Assembly: GCA_013339765.2 (NCBI GenBank)
Contig: CM023449.1
Location: 111,415,778 to 111,479,777 of the forward strand
DNA length: 64,000 nt
Direction of reading: 5' to 3'
DNA from: Haemaphysalis longicornis
Taxonomy: Eukaryota > Arthropoda > Arachnida > Ixodida > Ixodidae
Part shown: positions 10,331 to 20,580 of the stretch, in pieces
Numbering within the stretch: position 1 is the first letter of the stretch
Layout of the letters: the number at the start of each line of letters is the position of its first letter
The notes under the pieces: model-generated
Seen by the model: only the letters and a program-made list of their open reading frames with translations
Database searches by the model: none
Told to the model about the DNA's origin: nothing
Made by a program: the position numbers and the translations under genes

Positions 10331-11509
10331 TTAGTGTTGTGCAAGCGTGTTGGCCTGGTTTTCGAGTGTGATCCCTGTTGTGCTAAGCAGGGGCAGGCTG
10401 TGTGTCTGTTGTCCTTTTAGTTTGCGTATTCGTGTCCAGGCTTTGTGAGTGTCGGTGTATGAGTTGATGGAAGTGAGGAAGGCGCGCCAACTCTCCCTTT
10501 TCGCCTCACGACGCACACGCTTCCCAAGAGCCTTTGCCCGTTTAAAGGAAATGAGATTATCTGGCGTGGGGTACCGGCGAAGGACACCCCACGCCTTGTT
10601 CTGGGCCTCTCGCGCCCGCCTACAGTCCTCGTTCCACCACGGCTTTCTTGGGTTGCAGGACGCACTGGAGGCCTGGGGCATAGACTTTTCAGCGGCGTCG
10701 AGTATGTGTGCCGTGACGAGTTGAGCTGCTTCCTCCACGTGTAGGTGTTCTATGGTTGTGTGGTGTAGTTTAGATGTTTCTGTGAATGTACTCCAGTTTG
10801 CTTTTGATTCAATAAACCTGTTATGGGAAGATGGACTGCATGGGCCTTTACCTATGTACGTTAGGGAAGTGGGGAAGTGGTCACTACCATATGGGTCCGT
10901 GCCCACGCCCCACTCAAGACATTGAAAGAGAATTGCAGAACCAATAACCAAGTCAAGATGCGAGTATGTATTGTGTCCTAAGTTATGGTATGTAGGCTGT
11001 TTTTTGTTGAAAAGGCATGCTCCTGAACATGTGAGGAATTTCTCTATCAGGCGACCTCGGGCATCCATTCTAGAGGAGCCCCAAAGAGAGTTGTGCGCAT
11101 TAAGGTCGCCTGTTAGGATATATGGTTCGGGCAGCTGGTCGACCAGCGCCTCGAAGTCAGAGCTCGAAAGTGCATGATCAGGAGGAATTTAAATGGAGCA
11201 TACCGTTATCAACCTAATAAATATTATCGTACGGATTGCTACAGCCTCGAGGACGGTATTCAAGGTGAAAGGGTGGCAGGCTAAGGATTTCCGGGTGACA
11301 ATTGCCACACCTCCTGAAGAGTGTGTGCAGCCAACCCTGTCCTTTCTGAATACCATGTAACTATTTAGGAAATTTGTTTGTTTAGAATTAAGGTGGGTTT
11401 CCTGGAGACACATGATACTTGGCTGACTGGCTTGTAGAATCTCATACACATCGTCAAGATTTTTAAGGAGGCCTCCGCAGTTCCATTGGATGGTGTTTTC
11501 TGTTCCCAT
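10331..11509 (-). pseudogene. LineA ORF2 APE-type endonuclease
   Basis: ORF2 opens at an ATG near 11509 with IQWNCGGLL, then IMCLQETHL (catalytic Glu), and loses frame near 11190. The next frame contains ILTGDLNAHNSLWGSS (about 11060-11130) and DPYGSDHFP (about 10880), the conserved Asp/Asn and SDH motifs of APE-like LINE endonucleases. This enzyme nicks target DNA to prime reverse transcription. The region beyond 10800 is a linker before the RT. Confidence 0.8.
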
Positions 11510-11549
11510 TATTTAAATTGAAGAATAACTGGAGTGTGTGTGTGTTTGT

Positions 11550-12930
11550 TCATGTGTCGTCTTTCGGGGCTGTTATTCTAGGATTTCTAGGCCTTTCTCT
11601 CGACTTGGACACCAGAGTCCGCTCCTTGCGCTGCGTTGCAGGCAGGAACGACGCGACATCCATCTCCTCGTCGGATGCCAGAAGGGTGCCCGGCGGACCA
11701 GGCCCCTCTGACTTGGCCCCTTTTCGGGAGCCCTTCGTTTGAGCCGCCACCGCCGAGGGCGTCCGGGACACCACAGGTGGCACGGGAGGTGCGGTGGCGG
11801 TGGGAGCCGATGCGGGGCCCCCGGTGTCCATCCGGTCGGCACCCTCCAACGCAGTGGAGGACGGGGAGGCAGAGACGGGAGCGGCACCGGTCCCTACAGA
11901 AGAGGTTGTCACCGACAACCGCTGCTGCCTCAGCAAGCGGAGGGCCGTGGGACGGGTTGGGCTGCCTGAGGCCCCCAGGGGGGGTGGGGGACGGACCAGG
12001 TCGGACGCGCTGAACTGCGTCCCTGTGTACACCAGAAGACGCTCCGCCCCCCGGCGAGCAGCGTCGGCGTACCTCCCCAAGGGGAAAGAGGCGAACCTCT
12101 TTCGCGTCTCTGGGAAGGTGATGTTCTCAGTTACCTTCACATTAATGATCGCCTTCTCCTGCTTAAACTTCTCGCACGTTCGAGAGTAGGCGGCATGGGG
12201 TCCCTGGCAGTTGGCGCACGGTGAGGGTTGACGATGCACAATTATCAGAATGATGATCATGCTGAGCGCACTTTGCGCAGGTCCGACAACCACGGCAGGA
12301 GTGTAGGCTCCGTGCCCGAACCGCTGGCACTTAAGCAGCGGCGCGGGTTTGAAAAGTAAGGACGAATAGAGCAGCGGATTGAACCTGCGTTGATATGGTC
12401 AGGAAGTGAGGAGCCAGTTGAAGGTCAGGATACTATGTTTCGTGGGGATTATCTAATTATATCTACGCATCGTGATGCGGCGCACGGCTGTGACACCCTG
12501 ATCCTTCGACCTTCAAGAATGTCGGCATCTGTCTCGTTAAGAAGATCTTCCTCAGAGATCACACCCTGCGAGCTATTCAGGCTGTGGTGGGGTGTGACCC
12601 TGATGTCCAGATCGACAATTTTCGTCCTGACCAAGAAGTGTGGTTGCCTGCTGCTGGTTTTTTACCTCGACGAGCACTTCGCCCTGTGCGTTGTTTTTTG
12701 GCATTGTAGGTTTTTTCCAATTATTCCATCAAGGTATTTTGTAAATCAAAAATACTGATTGTGAAGCAAGAGGGCGGGCTGTGTCGAGATTCGATAACAA
12801 GGAAATTGAGAGTATTTGTCTGGCTTTGGGAAGCTCATGCTTGGAAGTGGAGGGAAAGATACTTCGGTGCGGAACCCTTTTCAGGGACCGATCACGTTTG
12901 GATGGGGTTTTGAATTTTCTATACAGCATA
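11550..12930 (-). pseudogene. LineA ORF1, zinc-knuckle RNA-binding protein, frameshifted
   Basis: Fragments in order are the N-terminal basic block (12729-12929), VDLDIRVTPHHSLN followed by GVISEEDLL (12449-12634), LKCQRFGHGAY (near 12320), a CRGCRTCAKC-type second knuckle in a shifted frame (near 12280), CANCQGPHAAYSRTC (near 12210), then KRFASFPLGRYADAAR and a long P/A/S-rich tail (11550-12100). ORF1 of I/Jockey-group LINEs binds its own RNA through CCHC knuckles. At least two frameshifts are present, at about 12270-12300 and 12450. Confidence 0.72.
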
Positions 12931-13206
12931 GAAAAAAAGCAGGGGACAGGGGGTACTGTCTTCTAAAACCTTAGCCTGATAGCCTGAGAGGTCCCGGAGC
13001 CTCCCTGCTGGTAAACAGACAGGAAACCCATCCGCCGGAGCTTGGCCTGGGCTCCGACGGCCACCGTTTGAGGCTTCTACCCTTCACCTTTAAACACATC
13101 ACCACGGTAGGTTACAGTTTATGTTGGGGGCTCGGGGTCCGCGGTGTCGCCAACAACCGTCACCATGAATACTCAAGGTGCCCAGTGCGGGGTGCGCGGA
13201 AATGGT

Positions 13207-14720
13207 AAGGACTAGGTTAGTATGGGAGTAAACAGGTTCCCTCGTTTGGCTCAATAAAAGGGCTTTGCGGTCATGGCTGTCAGCACGCCTAATGGCGTCG
13301 TCAATTATCTTAGGTGGGGCATTTCTGCTTAACTAAAGCGCTTCGAAGCTGGGAACAATTGGCACTGAAAATGTGATTGTTCGGAGGCAAACTCTTTTAA
13401 AATCGAAGAGCCTGTCTATATGGTATGCTAGTTTTGCAGTGCTTCACATGGTAACTATGAAATTAAGGTATTGTTGCTTTATCAGTTGGCTTTGTGTAGA
13501 CCTTTGTAGTGAGTGTTGACCATCATGAAGAGTCATTGTTACGTCGAGGAAGTTGAGTAGTTTTTTCCGAGTAGGTATGCGAAAAAAAAATAGACGGATG
13601 GGCGGTAATAAAATCATGAATAACGATAAAAGCTGGCCTTCCGCGTGCTGCCAAATCATAAAAATATCATCAATGTTACCGCTTGTAGTAAGGTCGGTCG
13701 TAAGAAACGGCTTGCCAGAAATTCATTTTCAAGTACGCCCATAAAAATGTTTGCGTAGGTGGGGCGGATGGGTGTACCCAACGAGTTGCCATTAATTTGG
13801 AGGTAATGACTCCAATAAATTCAAACTTGTTTATCTCTAGGACTAGTCTTAAAAGGGTTCTCAAAGTGGAGCTGTCAATTGATTATCGCGCACCGACTCA
13901 TTATAGGACTGGAGTACTGCGCTTATTCCACCTGCATGCGGGATGTTCGTGTATAAGATGCCACATCTATGTAACCAGAAGCGAACCAGGAGGTACAGAA
14001 AAGTCGACAATATCGGACAGGAAGTGGTTGGTAACCTAATATAAAATGGAAGACAAGGCGGGATTTGGTTAATTAGTGAATCTACAAATTGGGAGATAAG
14101 TTCAGTAAACCGTGCCTATGCCGGAAACAATGGGCCTACTGGGGTTTCCTGCCTTATGAATTTTTGGGAAGCAGGAAAAAAACGACCCGCGATAGGGCTC
14201 AATGAAACGAGGGCATGCAAAGCAGAAGGTGGTATTTTTGATGGTCGATTAGGTCAGGTATTCCAGTTGTAATGACCAATTTAAAATTTTCAGTTGGGTC
14301 TCCGTCAAGTCGTCTGTAAAACGTGCTGTCATCAAGCTGCCTCAAAGCTTCACCAAAGTAATCCACTTGTTTTAGTAACACAACTGCACCACCTTTATCA
14401 GCTGGCTGAATTACGATGTCATTGCATGATTTAAGGCGCTCCAAAGCCACTTTTTTCATTTGGTGAAACAAAGCCTGTTTGTGATACATTCAAGAACATC
14501 TCGTTGAACAGCAATTATATATAAGTCTAGAGATTTATCTTTTTGGGTAGGTGAGGGTCCAAAGCGTGTGAGATGGAAGAATGCTAGTAGTAGAATTGCC
14601 AGAATTTTTCTCAAGAAAAAATTTACGCAACCTCTGGTTTCTGGCAAAAGTAATCTAAATCCCTCATGACTTCATATTCGCTGTAACCACCCTTCGATGG
14701 GAAAAAATTGAGCCCTCGCG
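13207..14720 (-). pseudogene. PLE reverse transcriptase, broken
   Basis: On the minus strand: GLNFFPSKGGYSEYEVMRDL near 14700 (PLE N-terminal block), then SCNDIVIQPADKGGAVVLL (14199-14489, the conserved PLE motif with PADKG), TFYRRLDGDPTENF, and near 13690-13860 LRTLLRLVLEINKFEF with a frame-shifted G-x-x-MGTP-type palm block. This is followed by FLDVTMTLHDGQH (13444-13659) and SHTNLVLT at the LineA junction. Multiple stops and frameshifts interrupt it. PADKGGAVVLL and the join to GIY-YIG make the family assignment firm. Confidence 0.82.
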
Positions 14721-14729
14721 ACAATTATT

Positions 14730-14873
14730 ATAGATATAAATATATATGCGTATGTATATATAATACATAATATAATATATATATATATATATAGATATAT
14801 ATATATATATATAGATATATATATAATAATATATATATACTAGATCTCTATATATATATAGATATATATAATA
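14730..14873. repeat. (TA)n tract with TAGA interruptions
   Basis: Imperfect TA array between the PLE 5' side and the inner LTR of Gyp-B. Confidence 0.9.
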
Positions 14874-15070
14874 TTATACTGGGGTTTATTAGCAAACGGC
14901 TAGAGTGTGGTAACGGGGGCTGGTTTGTATCAGGAGGCCAAGCTAGCTCGGGAGTCCACACGCAGGTATGGGGCTGCTCCGGTGACTGGAGCCTCGCACA
15001 TAGACCCAGTTGGGGGATTGACGCCACCAAACAGTCAGCCTCGGTCTCAGTTCAGCGCACACCCATTTGT
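14870..15070 (-). repeat. Gyp-B 3' LTR, truncated
   Basis: Matches 17946-18140 closely from GGGGTTTATTAGCAAACGGC through CAGTTCAGCGCACAC, then stops at the deletion junction. About 45 bp at the U3 end, present in the other LTR, are missing. AATAAA is present on the minus strand. Confidence 0.85.
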
Positions 15071-15118
15071 CATCCAAATGGGTGTGCGCACACCCATTTG
15101 TCATCCAAACACAACAAT

Positions 15119-16025
15119 GTCATCCAAATAGCAAAGACAGGTTTTCCACTTAAGGCCCCGTAAACGTTGTCCATCATTCGTTCGAAAGTGGCTGGCGCAT
15201 TACAAAGCCCGGACGGCATCACGTTAAATTCGTAAAGACCGTCAGGTGTAACGAACGCTGTTTTGGAGCGGTCGGCATCAGCCATTGGCACTTGCCAGTA
15301 ACCAGACCGCAAGTCCAAGGAGGAGAAAAACTCGGCACCCTGGAGGCAGTCAAGAGCATCGTCGATACGGGGCAGCGGATAAACGTCCTTGCGCGTAATC
15401 TTATTGAGGCGGCGATAATCGACGCAGAAACCGGATCGACCCGTCTTTTTTTGTGACCAGAACAACAGGAGAGGCCCACGGGCTGGTAGAGGGTCGGATG
15501 ACATACGGGTAAGCATATCGGACACTTGCTCGTCGATCACGCGGCGCTCCGCAGGTGACACGCGGAGCGCCGCGTGTCACCTGCGTGGGAGCCGGCGTGG
15601 GAGCCGGTGTCTATTTCATGTGAAACTGCCGACGTGCGTCCCAGGGTGGTTTGTACGCAATCAAAGGAGTCGCGAAAACTCTGAAGGAGGGCGATGAGTT
15701 TGTCGCGTTGCTCAAGGCTAAGGCCCTTGTCGACGGACTGCAGGAACGCATCCGAGCTTGACGCACGCGCAGGACTAAGTGTGCCAACAGTGAGCAGCGA
15801 TGGTTCGTCGGGCACAGCGTTCACGTGAGAAGGGTCAACGGCTTCCACACACCCTATACATTCTCCATGGAACAAGGTAGTCGGGCAAGAAGATGGGTTA
15901 CAGATGACGATTAAGCTGCAAACCGGACTGGACATCCGATGACAGCAGAGGGTAAAGGCAGACATTTGCGCGAGAGGAAGGACCCGGAAGGCGTGAAAAC
16001 CACAGTCGCGTCGTCCACATTGCAC
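15119..16025 (-). pseudogene. Gyp-B reverse transcriptase (truncated) and PR-RT linker
   Basis: The frame at 15537-16025 is the linker with DCVQTTLGRTSAVSHEIDTG. The frame at 15070-15561 has FCVDYRRLNKITRKDVYPLP, FFSSLDLRSGYWQVPMADAD, DGLYEFNVMPSGLCNAPATF, then the YLDD codons at 15119-15130. Coding homology ends about five codons later at the junction with the LTR. A short direct/inverted duplication near 15550-15600 (GGAGCGCCGCG and GCGTGGGAGCCG repeats) disturbs the frame at the RT start. Confidence 0.85.
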
Positions 16026-16130
16026 ATAACGGGCACTATGACGGAAGATCTCGGGGGAATGTCCGTATCTTCGTAAACAGTTAACTTGGTCGACAGCTCG
16101 TTCGGCAGCGGCTCGTAGGACGGGAGAAGT

Positions 16131-16436
16131 TCAACTTGCAAACGTGCGCAATCGATTATGGCGTGATGTCGGGATAGGAAGTCCCCAGCCGAGGATTATG
16201 TCGTGGGAACATGATGGGAGAACAATGAATTCGATGATGTAGGTGACGTCTTGGATGAGAACCCGAGCGGTACACATGGCCAACGGTTTAATCTCTTGTG
16301 CGCTCGCAGTCCGAAGGGTAAGGTCAGAGAGAGGCGTCGTAACTTTACGTAATGAGCGGCGTAGACGTTCATTCAACACAGACACAGCGGCGCCAGTGTC
16401 AATAAGCGCGAGGGTGGCGACACCTTCAACAGTCAC
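16131..16436 (-). CDS. Gyp-B aspartic protease domain
   Basis: 101-residue open frame with ALIDTGAAVSVLNERL (catalytic DTG near residue 12), LTLRTASAQEIKPLA and the second signature SHDIILGWGL near the C-terminus. In Gypsy elements it is released from Gag-Pol and matures the particle. The active site is intact here, unlike Gyp-A. The upstream gag frame ends at 16426, so the two overlap by about 10 nt, fitting a frameshift-type junction or a recent indel. Confidence 0.75.
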   Translation of the reverse strand: MTVEGVATLALIDTGAAVSVLNERLRRSLRKVTTPLSDLTLRTASAQEIKPLAMCTARVLIQDVTYIIEFIVLPSCSHDIILGWGLPIPTSRHNRLRTFAS

Positions 16437-17943
16437 GTCTATAACATTGGCGGGTGAGAGAGGAGGGCTTCGGAATTTCGACGGGGCTGCAGTTCTTGCC
16501 TCGGGAACTGCAGCCGTTAGTTTCCCTCAGCGGTCGGATTCTGGCGGGGACGCATGGGAGACGGCGAACGGCGACGAGGGGAAAAGGAGCGACGGCTGGA
16601 AAAGGGCGGACGGTCGGCAAAGGACGAATTCGGTGACTGACCCGAGTCTCCATGGGGTGTAGTACGGTTGCGGGTCCAATAGGGGGCACTCGATTGACGT
16701 CGCTAGCAGGCGGTGGCCGCCGACGGCACAACCGAGCGACGTGTCCGGGCATGCAGCACGCGTAACAGATAGGGCGGTTGTCAGATGTGCGCCAGGGGTT
16801 CAGCGGTTCAGGTGGTAGCCGAGGGTAAGGCGTCGCGCGCTGGTCTCTCACATACTGGTACGCTTGGAAAGCACCGGGCTGCAGTTGCCGGACCACTGAA
16901 GCGTAACTGAAGGGGAGCGCTCCAGGAATGGCGGGGGGCACCGCCATTGTCACTGGTGGTGCGATGGGCGCTGCCACCGGTTGTTCGAGGGGCACTGTCA
17001 CTTGCGGTTCGGACGGGGGCGCCACGGGTGGCGCGATGGTCGCTACCACGGGGGCCGGCACAAGTGTAGGTTGGCGAACTGCAGGAAGCGCCTCGGCGAC
17101 TTGCTCCCGGATTACGCGGCGTACAGTCGAAGGCAGTGAAGACGAAGGCACAGGCTCATGAACACTGGGAAGCAGAGCCAGCTGTCGAGCAATTTCTGCG
17201 CGCACGAACTCCTCGATGTGTGGCAGAAGAGAAGAAAGGTCATGTGGCATCGCGAGAGAGGAAAGGCGTCCCCGTGAGCACTCTTCATGAGGCGATGTGC
17301 GCTGGCGAGTAACGACACGCTGCTTGCGCAGTTCATCATAGCTCAGGCACCATGTAGTGATTTCGTCCACTGTCTGTGGGTTCTTGTTTAGCAGCATCTG
17401 AAAGGCGAACTCTTCTATCCCTTTGAGAACGTGTCTGATCTTCTCGCTCTCCGGCATCGCAGGGTCAACTCGCTTGCAAAGGTCTAATATGTCCTCGATG
17501 TAACTCGTGTAGCTTTCATTGTCCTGTTGGGCTCGGACGCGCAGGCGTTGTTCGGCGTTTAGCTTGCGTAGAGCAGGGCGACCAAACGCTGCCAGGAACC
17601 TCGTCTTAAAGGCCGACCAAGTCTGCATCTTCGGTTCATTGTTATGAAACCATGACTGAGCTAATTTGTCGACGGAGAAAGGGACGTTGTTGAGTTTGGC
17701 AACGTCATCCCAGCGGTTGTGGGTGCTCACCCTTTAGTATGTTGAGAGCCAATCTTCCGCATCGACGTCGTCGGTGCCGGTGAAACTGGGGCGGTCGCGT
17801 TGACGCAGTGACCCGGAGCAGATGACGGGCGCAGGCTGCGGCGAGGTCATGTCGTGCTCGATTCCTCGGGAGACGGGAGGGAGCACTCGCTTGCTTCGTA
17901 GTTCCAGGCCGGGGACCCGTGCAGGACTACGGACATCCACCAA
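16426..17943 (-). pseudogene. Gyp-B gag (nearly intact)
   Basis: The frame at 16426-17730 (434 residues) starts inside the conserved block STHNRWDDVAKL, runs through LRVRAQQDNESYTSYIEDIL and VDPAMPESEKIRHVLKGIEEF, a long P/V/A-rich middle, and a CCHC knuckle CYACCMPGHVARLC, then a basic tail. The N-terminal part (17734-17943), with RPSFTGTDDVDAEDWLSTY, is separated by one stop codon at 17731-17733. The product would form the element's RNA-binding capsid. One stop and a lost ATG are the only visible damage. Confidence 0.85.
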
Positions 17944-18179
17944 AATATAATGGGGTTTATTAGCAAACGGCTAGAGCGTGGTAACGGGGGCTGGTTGTAT
18001 CAGAGGCCAAGCTAGCTCGGGAGTCCACACGCAGGTATGGTTGGCTGCTCCGGTGACTGCGCCTCGCACATAGACCCCGTTGGGGGATTGACGCCACCAA
18101 ACAGTCAGCTCGGTCTCAGTTCAGCGCACACCATTTGCCACACTGGTGCGCCTTCTAACGGCCCACTATCTCTGTTACA
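17943..18179 (-). repeat. Gyp-B 5' LTR
   Basis: Minus strand begins TGTAACAGAGATAGTGGG and runs to the TGGTGGA site next to gag. AATAAA lies near the inner end (TTTATT at about 17956). The outer end abuts a (TA)n tract. Confidence 0.82.
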
Positions 18180-18180
18180 A

Positions 18181-18211
<31 letters not shown>

Positions 18212-18216
18212 TATAT
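18180..18216. repeat. (TA)n microsatellite
   Basis: TA tract joining the Gyp-B LTR to the solo-LTR-like unit. Confidence 0.93.
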
Positions 18217-18465
18217 TGTGGGAATCCGGCAATGGTGGCGGTGGACAATCCCGCGCGATGGACATGTGCCGGCTGAGGATGAGGAGGTGGCGCGAGGGGA
18301 GCGAGGATAGGACATGGCGGACTCGGCTGGGCGACGTGTGTGCAGCCGGATCGGCTGAGCGGTGTACCTTGGCGTAGCGGGACTCCAAGTAAAGGTGTGA
18401 TCGAGGGGGCTCAGTGTCCTTTCTTTGGGGAAACCCCGGCCGGGTGCAAGAACCCCGGTACCACA
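18217..18465. mobile_element. Solo-LTR-like unit
   Basis: 249-bp island with TGTGGG...CCACA ends, flanked on both sides by (TA)n. It does not match the LTRs of Gyp-A to Gyp-E and has no coding potential. TG...CA ends and the (TA)n flanks fit a solo LTR of another family; a short TIR element is the alternative. Confidence 0.5.
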
Positions 18466-18569
18466 AATATATATAGTATATATATATATAGATATATATA
18501 TATCATATATATATATATATATAATATATTTATATATATATATAATATAGAATATTATATATATATTAT
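18466..18569. repeat. (TA)n tract
   Basis: Imperfect TA array preceding the Gyp-C 3' LTR. Confidence 0.93.
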
Positions 18570-18797
18570 TGAGAGAGTCGACGGGAACGCTTGAGGTCCG
18601 CTTTATTTGCGAGCGCCGAGCACGGACACAAAAGGACAGCCACCGTTCCAGCAGCGGAGATGATGATCAACCGACGGGAAGGAAGATGAAATGAGGTGAT
18701 CATGAACGCGCACAATGTCTAAACGACAACGAAGCATAAAAGGGATATTGGCCGCTTCCCGTTGCAAACCATCTTCTTTGCCAATTTAACGCTCACA
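18570..18797 (-). repeat. Gyp-C 3' LTR (228 bp)
   Basis: Direct repeat of 23685-23912, same length, differing at a handful of sites such as CGACGGGAAG against CGATGAGAAG. AATAAA on the minus strand (TTTATT at 18602-18607). The PPT lies immediately inside, at 18798-18812. Confidence 0.93.
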
Positions 18798-18835
18798 CTA
18801 TTACTCCCCCTCGGCTGAAGCGGCCATCCTGGCCG

Positions 18836-19420
18836 TCACTGTGAGATAGAGGAATCGCGGCGAATAAACGGCTTCATCCGAGAAACATGTGCAATCTCAG
18901 TTCCCCGGCACGGACGGTCAGTGACACCGGAAATAGGCGTGACCCGGTAATTCACTGGTGAGGTTTGCTCCAGGATCCTGTAAGGACCGATGAATCGGGG
19001 CAAGAGCTTCTCGCACAATCCAGGAACACGGAGGGGAGTGGCAAGCAGAACTTCTTCACCCGGTTGAAAAATGACCGAACGGTGCTTCTCGTCGTGGCGA
19101 GACTTGCGGTTTCCTTGACAGGCCACCGTGTTCAAAAGGGCAAGACTGCGGCAGTGAGCCAGTCTACAAAGGAACTGGTCGGGAAGGTTGGCTGTTGGCG
19201 CGATACGTGCGGAGAGAAAAGACGCGTGAAGTACAGAAGAAGCGGAACGGCCATAGACGAGGAAAAATGACGAGAATGCAGTGTTTTGTTGCACAGCGGT
19301 ATTGTAGGCGTAGGTAACAAATGGTAAAATGGTGTCCCAATTTGTGTGGTCAGGGCCAATGTAGACTGAAAGCATGTCCGAAAGAGTCCGATGGAAGCGC
19401 TCCGTCAGGCCGTTTGTTTG
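18836..19420 (-). pseudogene. Gyp-C integrase C-terminal part
   Basis: The frame at 18836-19375 contains LSVYIGPDHTNWDTILPFVTYAYNTA (end of the catalytic core), then the GPY/F-like module LPRFIGPYRILEQTSPVNYRVTPI and a tail. Upstream, the glutamate-bearing block NGLTERFHRTLSDM is in another frame (about 19375-19410), so a frameshift breaks the core just before it. The tail helps bind DNA or chromatin in this family. Confidence 0.85.
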
Positions 19421-20580
19421 CGGGTGGTAGCTCGATGTAGTTTTATGAGCGGTGTCAGCGCTCGAAGCACTTCAGAACGTAGCGAAGAAAGGAACATTCG
19501 TCCACGGTCACTGAGGAGAACTCGAGGGGGACCGTGGCGCAGGAAAATGGCCCGCAAAAAGAAGTCTGCAATTTCTGATGCGCAGCCCGAGGAAATAGCA
19601 GCAGTTTCGGCATAACGGGTCAAGTGATCCACTGCTGTGACAACCCACGGATGGCCGGCTGCCGTTACAGGAACAGGTCCGTACAGGTAAATCCCGACAA
19701 TATCGAAGGGAGCTGAAGGGCAAGGAAGGGGTTGGAGCGTCCGCACTGGGGCCGAAGTGGGTCGTTTGCGGCGTTGGCATGGTTCACACGACGCAACATA
19801 CTTGGCGACGCTGGTTGAGAGGCTGGGCCAAAAACAACGGCTTTTGATGCGGTCGTATGTCTTCTGGAAGGCAAGGTGACCAGCCGTAGCGTCGTCATGA
19901 AAACTTCGCAAAATGTGTGACCGAAGACAACGCGGAACGACGGGGACCCACTTGTCGCCGGTAGGGTGGTAATTGTAGTAGTAAAGGCCACCACCATTCA
20001 AGAGTCTAAATTTTTTCAGTTGGCAGCGTGAGCGACTGTTTGGTGGTCGAGCGGAACCGTCCAAAAGATCAATCAGGTTGCGACAGTACGTATCCGAACA
20101 CTGAAGAGAGACGAGATCAGATGGGAGTTCCGGGCTGACATGTTCCGTGACGGCAATAGGGATAGCTGCCACTTGCTGAGCAGACGCTAAGCAACTGTCC
20201 TCCGTGGACGACAGTGGACAACGTGAAAGAGCGTTGGCATCAGCGTGTTCCTTGCCGGTCTTGTATGTCACGGTATAGCTGTACTCCTGTAGGCGAGGTA
20301 TCCAGCGGCCAAGGCGTCCCGTTAAGTTTTTGATGGACGACAACCAGCAAAGTGCGTGGTGGTCGGTTACAATCGTGAAATGACGTCCGTACAAGTAGGG
20401 CCGGAACTTTTGAATAGACCAAACGACAGCGAGGCACTCCTGCTCGGTAATGGTATAGTTTTTTTCGGCTTGCGTCAACGTGCGGCTGGCATACGCAACT
20501 ACTTTTTCCATAGAAGAAGCAGTGCATTGCATGAGCACAGCCCCGATACCATGGCCACTGGCGTCTGTATGGAGCGTTTT
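19405..20580 (-). pseudogene. Gyp-C RNase H and integrase core; first catalytic Asp replaced by Tyr
   Basis: One long frame (19405-20919); its meaningful part starts near 20580. RNase H: TLHTDASGHGIGAVLMQ, EQECLAVVWSIQKFRPYL, FTIVTDHHAL, HADANALSRCP. Integrase: zinc-binding H-H-C-C region (HDDATAGHLAFQKTYDRI, then CEPC), core VGIYLYGPVPVTAAGHPWV, then VDHLTRYAETAAI and VLLSDRGRMFLSS. The first catalytic Asp (VGIDLYGP in Gyp-D) is Tyr here (codon at 19687-19689). Frame breaks at about 20580 and 19400. Confidence 0.88.

Larger units (their letters stand above)
7386..13192 (-). mobile_element. LineA: full-length I-like LINE with target-site duplication
   Basis: About 5.8 kb on the minus strand. 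The order is 5' region (12970-13192), ORF1 with zinc knuckles, ORF2 with APE-type endonuclease, RT, RNase H and C-terminal zinc finger, then a 3' UTR ending in (CAT)n at 7386-7401. The 14-bp sequence TGCGCGGAAATGGT is found at 7372-7385 and again at 13193-13206. It lies inside PLE coding sequence on both sides and marks the insertion. RNase H plus an APE endonuclease and a trinucleotide tail fit the I clade or close relatives. Frameshifts break both ORFs. Confidence 0.88.
14870..18179 (-). mobile_element. Gyp-B: internally deleted Ty3/Gypsy element with two LTRs
   Basis: Minus-strand order: 5' LTR (17943-18179), gag, protease, RT, then a jump from just after the RT YLDD box straight into the 3' LTR (14870-15070). 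The rest of RT, RNase H, integrase, the polypurine tract and the outer part of the 3' LTR are missing. Same family as Gyp-A. Flanked on both sides by (TA)n. A non-autonomous deletion derivative. Confidence 0.88.

Noticed and set aside
11518..12189. Plus-strand ORFs of 74-131 residues opposite LineA ORF1
   Set aside because: They are shadows of the GC-rich minus-strand ORF1 tail and show no own motifs.
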